A DNA stretch of 38,431 bases. Source: an uncultured Pelagibacteraceae bacterium. Its GTDB lineage: Bacteria; Pseudomonadota; Alphaproteobacteria; Pelagibacterales; Pelagibacteraceae. This document shows positions 1 through 7,561 of the stretch, one piece after another. The number at the start of each line of letters is the position of its first letter. The first letter of the stretch is position 1. The position numbers were made by a program, and so were the translations under genes. The notes under the pieces were generated by a model. The model searched no databases, was not told where the DNA came from, and was given only the letters and a program-made list of their open reading frames with translations. The stretch covers positions 1-38,431 of the forward strand of contig CACOMK010000010.1 in the NCBI GenBank assembly GCA_902628305.1, in the 5' to 3' direction.

Positions 1-108
1 ACCGATAGAAACATAATTAAAGAAAAAATTAAAAATGACATAATTTTATTAAACAAAGTGAATTTTATAAAATTTAATTTGGCCAAAATAGATAAAAATA
101 TTTTATGA
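1..108 (+). CDS. 3' end of an unidentified upstream gene (partial)
   Basis: Frame 1 is open from the first base for 35 codons and ends in TGA at 106-108, while the other two forward frames hit stops within the first few codons. Its stop overlaps the ATG of the next gene (105-107) in an ATGA arrangement, the same coupling used by many real gene pairs in this window. The visible peptide is rich in Lys, Ile and Asn and shows no motif I recognise, so I assign no function. It could be an AT-rich chance frame, but 35 stop-free codons in such AT-rich DNA plus the ATGA junction favour a real gene tail, probably co-transcribed with the cyclophilin gene. Confidence 0.45.
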   Translation, partial: TDRNIIKEKIKNDIILLNKVNFIKFNLAKIDKNIL

Positions 109-755
109 TTAAATCAATAAAAGCTTCTAAATCAGAAAAAATATTATTTATATTTTTAATAAGTTTTGCAATTTTTGTATTTACATCTTTTTTTTTATTG
201 AAAAATAAGTGTCTGTTTGTGGAAAAAAATAATTTAAGCAAACTTAAAGTTACTAAACCAAATAATATTGCTGTAATGAATGTAGAATGTGGCAATGTAA
301 TTATTGAACTCTATCCAGATATTTCTCCGAAAGCAGTTGAAAGATTTAAAATCTTAATTAAACAAAAAAAATATGATGGGTCAGCCTTCTATAAAGTTAC
401 CGAAAACACTTTTGTACAAGCTGGAGATATTGAATATGGAAACATAAATAATTTAGATTATTCTAAAATTGGTAGTGGTAAATCAGGATTGGGGTTATTA
501 AAATCTGAATTGAGCAATGATTTTATATTTACGGAGGGGAGCGTTGGTTTTGCTAGAACAACAGAATTTGATACTGAGGATAGTGAATTCTTCATTACCC
601 TAAAAGAAATTCCAATTTATCAGGGGGAGTACACACCAATTGGTAAAGTAATTCGAGGATTAGACATTTTAGGGAAAATTAAAACAGGTAATAAATCTAT
701 TTATGTTTTAAGACCTGATTATATCAAAACCTTTAGGATGTTAAAATCTAATTAA
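105..755 (+). CDS. Membrane-anchored cyclophilin-type peptidyl-prolyl isomerase
   Basis: A 216-residue protein with one hydrophobic segment (about residues 13-33) followed by a cyclophilin-like domain (about 55-210). This suggests an inner-membrane-anchored or secreted prolyl isomerase facing the periplasm. Recognisable cyclophilin elements are the start of the domain (NVIIELYPDISPKAVERF, 64-81), the FVQAGD block (103-108) that matches the usual QGGD segment, and SEFFITL later on. The residue corresponding to the catalytic Arg of the usual FHRV motif is Lys here (FYKV, 95-98), so isomerase activity may be weak or altered. The start ATG overlaps the stop of the preceding frame. The gene converges with, and overlaps by 8 bp, the minus-strand beta-oxidation gene. 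The family is clear; the client proteins are unknown. Confidence 0.85.
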   Translation: MIKSIKASKSEKILFIFLISFAIFVFTSFFLLKNKCLFVEKNNLSKLKVTKPNNIAVMNVECGNVIIELYPDISPKAVERFKILIKQKKYDGSAFYKVTENTFVQAGDIEYGNINNLDYSKIGSGKSGLGLLKSELSNDFIFTEGSVGFARTTEFDTEDSEFFITLKEIPIYQGEYTPIGKVIRGLDILGKIKTGNKSIYVLRPDYIKTFRMLKSN

Positions 756-2970
756 TTAAAGGTTTCCCAGTTGATAAGGTGTGCTTAATTCTTTCTTGGG
801 TTTGTTTGGTTTCAATCAATCTCATAAAAGATTCTAATTCAAGTTTATAAAGATCGTCCTCAGATAATGTTTTTTCAATAGTAGTATCACCTCCACTTAA
901 AACATTTGCAAGTTCTGACCCAACTTGCATACCGTGATCTAAAATTACCTTTTCATTATATAATTTTTCTAAAATCTTAATCATTTTATCTTTCAACGGT
1001 TTTCCAGAAAAATTGAATTTGCACTCCTCTGGTGGAATAAAATCAGTATTTTGATCAATTAGTTTTTTTGATTCTTCAAAAAGACTATTTCTATTCATTA
1101 TTTTTTTATCTTCTGGTTTTAAATATTTTAAAGGCTCAGCTTCTATTGGAGATGAAGCTGTTTTGGCGTAACCAATAATATCAAAAACTTTTAGTGGTGC
1201 ATAATCTGGGTCTGATTTTGCTTCTTCTGTTTGAGACCATCTCCATAACATTTCTTTACATCCTCCACCTGCAGGAACTAAACCAACAATAGTTTCAACT
1301 AATCCAATAACTAAATTAGTATGTGAAGCTACAAAATTACTTTGAACTAAAACCTCAAACCCCCCTCCAAGAGTAAGTCCAGACGGAGCTGATACAACTG
1401 GGTGCTTTGAGTATTTTAAAGTTTTACAAGTATCTTGGAAATATCTAATAAATTTTTCAATTGATTTAAAATCTCCTTTGTCTGCAAAATTCATCGTATA
1501 GCTCAAATTCACACCTGCTGAAAATTGCATACTCTCATTAATTACAATTAAAGGTTTGTCAGTTGCATTTTTTAATGCATCCATTGAGTCATAGTCTAAA
1601 GCACAAGCTTTAGTCGTAAATTCAACAATATTAAAATTTTTAAATCGATGTATTTCAGCAGAATTATTTTTATCCAATTTAACTGCTGATGGTCTTATTT
1701 TTCCTAAGGTTTGGATAGCTGTATAAAGCTGTCTTTCTCCATAAAAGTTTTCATCTTTTGTTTTTGACAAATTTTCTAAAAATTTGTTATTTTCAAAGTT
1801 ATCGATTTTATCAATAAAATTCTTAACTCCTATCGATCTTAACATTTCAAATGGGCCCATCGCCCAGTTAAAACCTAGTCTCATAGCTTCATCAATATCA
1901 TTAAACTTATCGGTAATTCCTGGAACAAGTGAAGATGCATATTTAATTATTTTTGAAATTACAATCCAAGCATATTCACCAAACTTATCTTGTCGATTAA
2001 TTAATTTATTAATATCAACAGTGTCAATTCCTAAATCTATTTTTTTTGCTGTAGAATAATCTCCTGTTTCTAAATTAATTGCCTCTAAAATTTTTTGATC
2101 TCCACTTTTATTAATTCTATAAAAGCCTCCTTTACCTTTTCGACCGGTATAGCCCGTCTCAATTAATTTTTTTACTAATGGAATTTCTTTTGCAACTATT
2201 TGAAATTCATCTTTATCTGAAAGTTCCCTAATAAAGCTTTTTAATACATCTGCCATAAGATCAATTCCTATTAAATCATATAATCCAAAAACTCCCGTTT
2301 TAGGTATACCCATCGGTCTACCAAAAATTGCATCTGCCTCTTCTATTGAAAGTTTCAATTTGAATGCTTCTGTCATAGCAACCTGCATTGCATAAACACC
2401 TATTCTATTACCTAAAAAACCTGGGGTATCATTACAAACTATAGCTCCCTTACCAAGCTCAACTTCACAAAATTTCTTTAAAGAATTAATTTTATTTAAA
2501 TCGTTATTTTCATTTTTAACAATTTCTAATAAACCCATATATCTCACAGGATTAAAAAAGTGAGTTATACAAAAATCTTTTTTTTCCTTGTCAGTAAGTT
2601 TTTCAGATAACACTTTAATTGGAATAGATGACGTATTTGATGAGACTATTGCTCCTTTTTTTCTATTCTTAAATATCTTTTCGTAAATATTATGTTTAAT
2701 ATCAATTCTTTCTACTACTGCCTCCACAACCCAGTCTGCATCTTTTACTACATCAAAATTATCATTGATATTTCCTATATTAATATTGTTAATTTTACTT
2801 CTGTCTATTAATAGAGGAGGTCTAGATTTATGTATTCTTTCCCTAGCTTTTTCACAAATCTCTGTAGTTAAATCCAAGAGAGTAACAGGTATATCTGCAT
2901 TGCATAAATGTGCTGCTATCCCACTACCCATGGTACCAGATCCAATAACTACAACTTTTTTAATTTCCAT
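748..2970 (-). CDS. Fused 3-hydroxyacyl-CoA dehydrogenase / enoyl-CoA hydratase (FadN-like order)
   Basis: A 740-residue cytoplasmic beta-oxidation enzyme. The N-terminal half is an NAD-dependent 3-hydroxyacyl-CoA dehydrogenase: dinucleotide-binding GSGTMGSGIAAHL at about 10-22, catalytic-His region THFFNPVRYMGLLEIV, and a second dehydrogenase C-domain copy reaching about residue 430. The C-terminal part is a crotonase domain with the oxyanion-hole segments SAGVNLSYT and SGLTLGGGFEV and a GLVPAGGG loop. Dehydrogenase first and hydratase second is the order of Bacillus FadN-type proteins, the reverse of E. coli FadB/FadJ. No thiolase partner lies in this window. The gene follows the PotC-like permease after 36 bp on the same strand and may be read through from it, though no clear Shine-Dalgarno is seen. 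The acyl substrate is unknown; a role in processing a compound imported by the adjacent transporter is only an inference. Confidence 0.9.
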   Translation of the reverse strand: MEIKKVVVIGSGTMGSGIAAHLCNADIPVTLLDLTTEICEKARERIHKSRPPLLIDRSKINNINIGNINDNFDVVKDADWVVEAVVERIDIKHNIYEKIFKNRKKGAIVSSNTSSIPIKVLSEKLTDKEKKDFCITHFFNPVRYMGLLEIVKNENNDLNKINSLKKFCEVELGKGAIVCNDTPGFLGNRIGVYAMQVAMTEAFKLKLSIEEADAIFGRPMGIPKTGVFGLYDLIGIDLMADVLKSFIRELSDKDEFQIVAKEIPLVKKLIETGYTGRKGKGGFYRINKSGDQKILEAINLETGDYSTAKKIDLGIDTVDINKLINRQDKFGEYAWIVISKIIKYASSLVPGITDKFNDIDEAMRLGFNWAMGPFEMLRSIGVKNFIDKIDNFENNKFLENLSKTKDENFYGERQLYTAIQTLGKIRPSAVKLDKNNSAEIHRFKNFNIVEFTTKACALDYDSMDALKNATDKPLIVINESMQFSAGVNLSYTMNFADKGDFKSIEKFIRYFQDTCKTLKYSKHPVVSAPSGLTLGGGFEVLVQSNFVASHTNLVIGLVETIVGLVPAGGGCKEMLWRWSQTEEAKSDPDYAPLKVFDIIGYAKTASSPIEAEPLKYLKPEDKKIMNRNSLFEESKKLIDQNTDFIPPEECKFNFSGKPLKDKMIKILEKLYNEKVILDHGMQVGSELANVLSGGDTTIEKTLSEDDLYKLELESFMRLIETKQTQERIKHTLSTGKPLIN

Positions 2971-3006
2971 AAAAACTTATATATATGATTAAATTATTTG
3001 GGTAAA

Positions 3007-3861
3007 TTATCTATTTATTCCCCTTAATCTCTCAGATCTTCGTCTTAATAATTCAGCACTAATGAGGATCAAAGTAGATAGAATGATTAAGCAAGTAGCA
3101 ACGGCAAGAATTGTTGGACTTAATTGTTCTCTTAATCCTGTCCACATTTGAATTGGAATTGTCGTGTTTTCTAATCCTGCCAAAAATAAAACTACTACAA
3201 CTTCATCAAAAGATGTTACGAATGCAAACAACCCTCCTGAAATGACTCCAGGTAGTATTAAAGGCAGAGTAATTTTCATGAATGTATTGACGGGATTACT
3301 GCCTAAGCTGGCAGCAGCTCTTGTAACACTATGATCAAAACCAGAAAGTGTAGCTGTAACCGTAATTACAACAAAAGGAGTTCCTAATATTATATGAGCC
3401 AAAACAATGCCAGTATGAGTTGCTGCTAATCCTACTTTTGCCATAAAGAAAAAAATTGCTACACCTGATATAATTAAAGGGACAATCATCGGTGAAATTA
3501 AAGTAGCCATAATAATACCTTTGTAAGGCATATGTCTGCTACTTAGTCCTAATGCAGCAAGAGTTCCCAAAATAATTGATCCAATTGTTGCAAAAATTGC
3601 AATTATAAAACTATTTTTTGCAGCTAGACCCCATGGATTTTTTGTACCGTAAATCATATCTTCATACCATCTTAAAGAGAATGCATCTGGGTCAAGATTT
3701 TTCATGCCCTCAGAAAAAACCAAAAATTCTTCTGCATTAAAAGATAATGGAAAAATTACAAATAGTGGTGCAATCAAAAAGAAAAAAACAAAAGTACAAA
3801 TAGCGATATAGAAATAATGCCAAATTCTATATCTTGTTTCTGTATAACTTGGTAAAGCCAT
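3007..3861 (-). CDS. ABC transporter permease, PotC-like
   Basis: A 284-residue inner-membrane permease of the spermidine/putrescine (PotBC) family. It opens with a hydrophobic segment at about 17-40 and contains five or six further membrane spans. The EAA-type cytoplasmic loop is visible as TRAAASLGSNPVNTFMKITL, where the ATPase would dock. It starts 2 bp after the stop of the PotB-like gene; an AGGA within the end of that gene is positioned as a ribosome site. It forms the second half of a heterodimeric channel with the upstream permease, driven by the PotA-like ATPase and fed by the PotD-like binding protein, all on the same strand. Polyamines are the family's usual substrates, but related systems carry other organic cations, so the substrate here is not fixed. 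Confidence 0.9.
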   Translation of the reverse strand: MALPSYTETRYRIWHYFYIAICTFVFFFLIAPLFVIFPLSFNAEEFLVFSEGMKNLDPDAFSLRWYEDMIYGTKNPWGLAAKNSFIIAIFATIGSIILGTLAALGLSSRHMPYKGIIMATLISPMIVPLIISGVAIFFFMAKVGLAATHTGIVLAHIILGTPFVVITVTATLSGFDHSVTRAAASLGSNPVNTFMKITLPLILPGVISGGLFAFVTSFDEVVVVLFLAGLENTTIPIQMWTGLREQLSPTILAVATCLIILSTLILISAELLRRRSERLRGINR

Positions 3862-3863
3862 TA

Positions 3864-5126
3864 TTATCCTAATTTAATATTATCTACTCCAACTAATTTA
3901 TTATAAATCCAATAAATAACTAGAACTCCCGTTAATAACATTAGTCCCATTGCAGATGCAAAACTCCAATCTAAAGTTTGTTTCATGTGAAATGCAATTT
4001 GATTACTAATTAAAGTACCTGATGCCCCACCTACTAAAGCTGGAGTTATGTAGTACCCGATAGCTAAAATAAATACTAACAAACACCCTGCTCCAATACC
4101 AGGAATTGTTAATGGAAAATATACTTTCCAAAAAGCAACAAAAGGTGTTCCACCTAATGATTTACCCGCTCTCATTAAACTTGGAGATATAGTTTTCATT
4201 ACACTGTAAAGTGGAAGAACCATAAAAGGTAAAAGTATTTGCGTCATTGCAACATAAGTGCCAACTTTATTATACATCATTTCAGGTCTACTATCGTCTG
4301 CTACGAGACCTATCATAACGAAGAAATCGTTTACAACTCCTTGCTGTTGAAGCAAAATCATCCAACTCGCAGTTCTAACTAATAATGAAGTCCAAAAAGG
4401 AAGTAGAACACATATCATTAATAGATTTGAATATTTCATTGGTAAAGTTGCTAATAAATGGGCGATTGGGTATCCCATCAGGAAGCAAAACAAAGTAACA
4501 AAAAAGGCAATTTCCAGAGTTCTTAGCCAAAGAATTCTATGAATTCTTCGATCTTCATCAACTTGAGCAATACTACCATCTGCTCCATAGTACATATCCA
4601 TACCTTTTAGATATTTTGCTAAAGTATATGGTGGGGCAGTTCTTTTAATTGCTTGCCAGTATTCGACATTTCTCCATCTTTTATGTACTTTCATTATTTG
4701 TTCTTTGATACTGATACCTTCGTCAATTTTATTTCTCTTGACTTGTCTAAAAAGTTTTTTGGTTATGGAATTAAAACCATTTTTTTCTTTATTTAGTCTT
4801 TGACCAAGTTTACCGTGTTCCTGTTTTTCAACAAGAAGCTTGAAATCATAATAAAAAGCTTTAAAGACGTCCTCTGGTGGTAATTCTTTTCCATCCCATT
4901 TTTCCATTTCTTTAAAAGTTTTAGGAAGCATATTCGTTATCATTTTGTCATCTATACTTCTGCTAAACATCTCTCCTATTGGAAAGACATATGTAATTAT
5001 TAAAAATAAAAGTAATGGTGCTACAAGAAGAAAGGCTTTGATTTTATTTTTTTTTTCAGCTTTTTTTAAACTAACCTCTAAAGGAATTCCGTCAGTTGTT
5101 AAAATTTGTTTTGTTTCAGAGCTCAT
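3864..5126 (-). CDS. ABC transporter permease, PotB-like, with large insertion
   Basis: A 420-residue permease, well above the roughly 280-300 residues usual for PotB. The first membrane span (about 30-52) is separated from the next (about 202-229) by some 150 charged residues, which would lie in the periplasm under normal topology. The C-terminal half has the regular permease core, including the docking-loop segment LMRAGKSLGGTPFVAFWKVYFPL. The start ATG immediately follows a T-run that belongs to the terminator-like hairpin after the binding-protein gene, leaving no room for a Shine-Dalgarno. Translation may therefore be weak or leaderless-like. It pairs with the PotC-like permease 2 bp downstream. 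The long loop could interact with the binding protein or the substrate; this is inference. Confidence 0.9.
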   Translation of the reverse strand: MSSETKQILTTDGIPLEVSLKKAEKKNKIKAFLLVAPLLLFLIITYVFPIGEMFSRSIDDKMITNMLPKTFKEMEKWDGKELPPEDVFKAFYYDFKLLVEKQEHGKLGQRLNKEKNGFNSITKKLFRQVKRNKIDEGISIKEQIMKVHKRWRNVEYWQAIKRTAPPYTLAKYLKGMDMYYGADGSIAQVDEDRRIHRILWLRTLEIAFFVTLFCFLMGYPIAHLLATLPMKYSNLLMICVLLPFWTSLLVRTASWMILLQQQGVVNDFFVMIGLVADDSRPEMMYNKVGTYVAMTQILLPFMVLPLYSVMKTISPSLMRAGKSLGGTPFVAFWKVYFPLTIPGIGAGCLLVFILAIGYYITPALVGGASGTLISNQIAFHMKQTLDWSFASAMGLMLLTGVLVIYWIYNKLVGVDNIKLG

Positions 5127-5133
5127 AAAAAAA

Positions 5134-5159
5134 TAGGGCGGTTATAACTAACCGCCCTA
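5134..5159 (-). terminator. Terminator/attenuator hairpin between binding-protein and permease genes
   Basis: Perfect 11-bp inverted repeat: TAGGGCGGTTA (5134-5144), 4-base loop, TAACCGCCCTA (5149-5159). Read on the minus strand it is followed directly by seven T (complement of 5127-5133), then the permease ATG at 5126. It is GC-rich against a very AT-rich background. This fits a rho-independent terminator that allows partial read-through, letting the binding protein be made in excess over the permeases and protecting its mRNA 3' end. Confidence 0.85.
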
Positions 5160-5193
5160 AATATATTATATAAATTCAGTGATTAAAACTGAA

Positions 5194-6312
5194 TTATAAG
5201 CCTGCTTTCATTGCTTCCCACTTTTCACCGATCTCTGTTCCGTTATCTGCCCAGTAGAAAGGATCAACTAAGAAATAGTTCTTAGTGTTTGCAGGAGCTG
5301 TTGGCATTTGTGGCATCATTTCTGTTTTACCATCTTTATACCACGGCTCATTAGCTTTGATTATATCTAAAGATGACAATCTGTAAGGAGCATATGCAAT
5401 ATACTTCGCACTACCTGCTAACATCTCAGTGTTAGTCATCATAGCTAAAGCTTTTTTAGCATTTGCTTCATCTGGTCCACCTTTAACAAGTGCAAAATAT
5501 TCGTAGTCTAAACCTTGACCATCCCATACTTGTTTAATTGGAGCACCTTCACCTATTTCAGCGTTGAAGAATCTTCCGTTCCAACCAGTAGCCATTACAA
5601 CTTCACCTGCAACTAATAGTTCTGGTGGTTGAGCACCAGCAGACCAGAATACACATCCACCGTTTGGATCTTGGCAAAGTTTTTTAATTTTATTCATAGC
5701 TCTGTCAACACCACCATCAGCTTCAAGTTTTCTGTAGATTAACTCTCCACCTTTACCCATTTTTACACCATCAGCAGCTAAAGCTATTTCTAAGTTTGTA
5801 AGAGCACTTTTATAAATAGCTCTTTTTCCTGGAAATCTTTTAGTGTTGAAGAAGTCTTTTATAGTTTTAGGTTCTTTACCACCAAATGCTCTTGTATCAA
5901 AAGCATAGTTCCAAGAATATAAAATGTTACCTACTGCACATTCACTTGGCATTGGAGCAAAGAAATCTTTACTTGCAGGAGTTCCATCTGGAGCAGCTGG
6001 GAAATCTTTGTCAAAATCAAATTTAACAAATAAACCCTCATCACATCCATTAATAGTATCAAATGCAAATACGTCTATTATATCCCAAGTTATAGCACCT
6101 GCTTCTTTTTGTGCTTTAATTTCTGATAAACCACCAGAATAATCAACCCAGTTGATATCAATTCCTAGTTTTTTAGCAGTTGGATCACCATACCCTAACT
6201 TTTGAGACTCTGTATACGCTCCACCCCATGATGCTACTGTAACAGCAAAGGCTGAAGAAGTTAAAGACACAACAAAAGAAAGAGCTAGTAATAATTTACT
6301 CATTTTTCTCAT
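5194..6312 (-). CDS. Polyamine-type ABC transporter substrate-binding protein (PotD/PotF-like)
   Basis: A 372-residue periplasmic binding protein. Residues 1-23 form a typical Sec signal peptide ending in SAFA, with likely cleavage before VTVASWGG. The mature part follows the spermidine/putrescine-binding pattern (ASWGGAYTESQ at the N terminus, INWVDYSGG, an extended two-lobe fold). The start at 6312 is supported by CGGAGG just upstream; a second in-frame ATG lies at 6303. The gene has its own likely promoter in the 118-bp gap from the ATPase gene and is followed by a strong hairpin, so it is probably the most abundant product of this cluster. It would deliver ligand to the permeases encoded next. 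Codons here look more G/C-rich than in the neighbours, as expected for a highly expressed gene. The ligand is probably a polyamine or related cation but is not proven. Confidence 0.9.
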   Translation of the reverse strand: MRKMSKLLLALSFVVSLTSSAFAVTVASWGGAYTESQKLGYGDPTAKKLGIDINWVDYSGGLSEIKAQKEAGAITWDIIDVFAFDTINGCDEGLFVKFDFDKDFPAAPDGTPASKDFFAPMPSECAVGNILYSWNYAFDTRAFGGKEPKTIKDFFNTKRFPGKRAIYKSALTNLEIALAADGVKMGKGGELIYRKLEADGGVDRAMNKIKKLCQDPNGGCVFWSAGAQPPELLVAGEVVMATGWNGRFFNAEIGEGAPIKQVWDGQGLDYEYFALVKGGPDEANAKKALAMMTNTEMLAGSAKYIAYAPYRLSSLDIIKANEPWYKDGKTEMMPQMPTAPANTKNYFLVDPFYWADNGTEIGEKWEAMKAGL

Positions 6313-6326
6313 TATTCCTCCGTTTA

Positions 6327-6410
6327 AACGTTGATATAAATTAATTTATATAAGTAAAATTACAACAAATAGGCCCGCTGAAGTCAACAGCTCATTTTAA
6401 CGTTGGTATA
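6327..6410. repeat. Pair of 12-bp direct repeats flanking the predicted promoter
   Basis: AACGTTGATATA (6327-6338) and AACGTTGGTATA (6399-6410) match at 11 of 12 positions and lie 72 bp apart, one on each side of the predicted promoter. Each carries an AACGTT palindrome core. They could be binding sites for a regulator encoded elsewhere; chance similarity in AT-rich DNA cannot be excluded. Confidence 0.35.
6359..6387 (-). promoter_or_regulatory. Likely sigma70 promoter of the binding-protein gene
   Basis: On the minus strand a -35-like TTGACT (6382-6387) is separated by exactly 17 bp from a -10-like TGTAAT (6359-6364), giving a predicted start near 6352 and a leader of about 40 nt before the ATG at 6312. 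The -35 box sits inside an interrupted palindrome, GCTG-7-CAGC. This would uncouple the binding-protein gene from the upstream ATPase gene. Confidence 0.55.
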
Positions 6411-6430
6411 TATAATTTTTAATTACAAAA

Positions 6431-7516
6431 TTACTTTGGATCTAATGCTCTTGCATCAGTACTATTCCATCCAATATTGATATCCTGACTTACTTTTAAT
6501 TCTAAATTGGATGTGCTATTAGGAACTTTAAGAATAAATTCTGAGCTTCCCAATAGATTTAATCTAACTCTTGTATGATCACCATGATAAATTACCTCTT
6601 CAATCTTTCCTGTAAACATATTATCCATTTTGTCAGAGGGATTTATTAATGCTCTCTCAGGTCTTAATGAAACTGTAGTTTTTTCACCTTTCGACTTAAC
6701 TGATATTGGATTAGCTAATATTTCTGAATTTGCTAATTTAACTTTACATTTGTCTTTATCTATGTCGACTACTTCTCCATTAAAAGTATTATTTTCACCA
6801 ATAAACTCAGCAACAAATGAATTAACTGGTTTTTCATAAAGTTCTGCAGGATCTGATAGTTGTTGAACTTTTCCATCATTAAATACAGCAATTCTATTTG
6901 ACATTGTTAGAGCTTCACTTTGATCATGGGTAACGTATACAACTGTTACACCAATACTTTCATGTATATGTTTAATTTCATACTGCATACTTTCTCTTAA
7001 ATTTTTGTCTAATGCACCTAGAGGTTCATCCATTAACACCACTGCTGGATCGAAAACTAATGCTCTAGCAACTGCAACCCTCTGTTGTTGTCCACCAGAA
7101 AGTTGTGCCGGCATTCTCGACTCAAAACCATTGAGCGAGACCATTGATAATGCTTTATCAACTTTTTTATCGATCTCGCTTTTTTCAACTTTTCTAACTC
7201 TTAGTGGAAAAGCTAAATTTTCATAAACAGTCATATGAGGAAATAATGCATAGTTTTGAAATACCATTCCTATACCTCTTTTATGTGGTGGTATATTTGA
7301 AATTATATTTCCATCTAATAATATTTCACCGTGCGTTGGTGTTTCAAATCCAGCTAACATCATTAGACACGTAGTTTTACCTGAGCCAGATGGCCCTAAC
7401 ATTGTAATAAATTCGCCTTCTGCAATATCTAATTGAAGATCTTTAACAACCAGAACTTTACCATCATAACTTTTATCTACTTTATCAAATTTTACAAATT
7501 CAGGATTTTTAGACAT
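6431..7516 (-). CDS. potA: ABC transporter ATP-binding protein, PotA-like
   Basis: A 361-residue importer ATPase. Walker A GPSGSGKT is at 41-48, the Q-loop FQNYALFPHMTVYENL follows, the ABC signature LSGGQ is at 139-143 and Walker B VVLMDEP at 159-165, with a switch His in VTHDQSEAL. After about residue 235 comes a TOBE-type regulatory domain, usual for PotA/MalK-class proteins. It energises the PotB/PotC-like channel from the cytoplasmic face. It lies 45 bp after the M24 hydrolase gene and 118 bp before the binding-protein gene, on the same strand. That order (ATPase, binding protein, two permeases) differs from the E. coli potABCD order. The ATPase class is certain; the substrate is inherited from the partner proteins. 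Confidence 0.92.
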   Translation of the reverse strand: MSKNPEFVKFDKVDKSYDGKVLVVKDLQLDIAEGEFITMLGPSGSGKTTCLMMLAGFETPTHGEILLDGNIISNIPPHKRGIGMVFQNYALFPHMTVYENLAFPLRVRKVEKSEIDKKVDKALSMVSLNGFESRMPAQLSGGQQQRVAVARALVFDPAVVLMDEPLGALDKNLRESMQYEIKHIHESIGVTVVYVTHDQSEALTMSNRIAVFNDGKVQQLSDPAELYEKPVNSFVAEFIGENNTFNGEVVDIDKDKCKVKLANSEILANPISVKSKGEKTTVSLRPERALINPSDKMDNMFTGKIEEVIYHGDHTRVRLNLLGSSEFILKVPNSTSNLELKVSQDINIGWNSTDARALDPK

Positions 7517-7561
7517 AAAGTTGAATATAAAACATTTGTATAACTAGATTTCAATAGCTAA

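Noticed and set aside
1784-2059. Open frame on + inside the beta-oxidation gene
   Set aside because: It lies wholly antisense to a well-supported 740-residue coding region and resembles no family.
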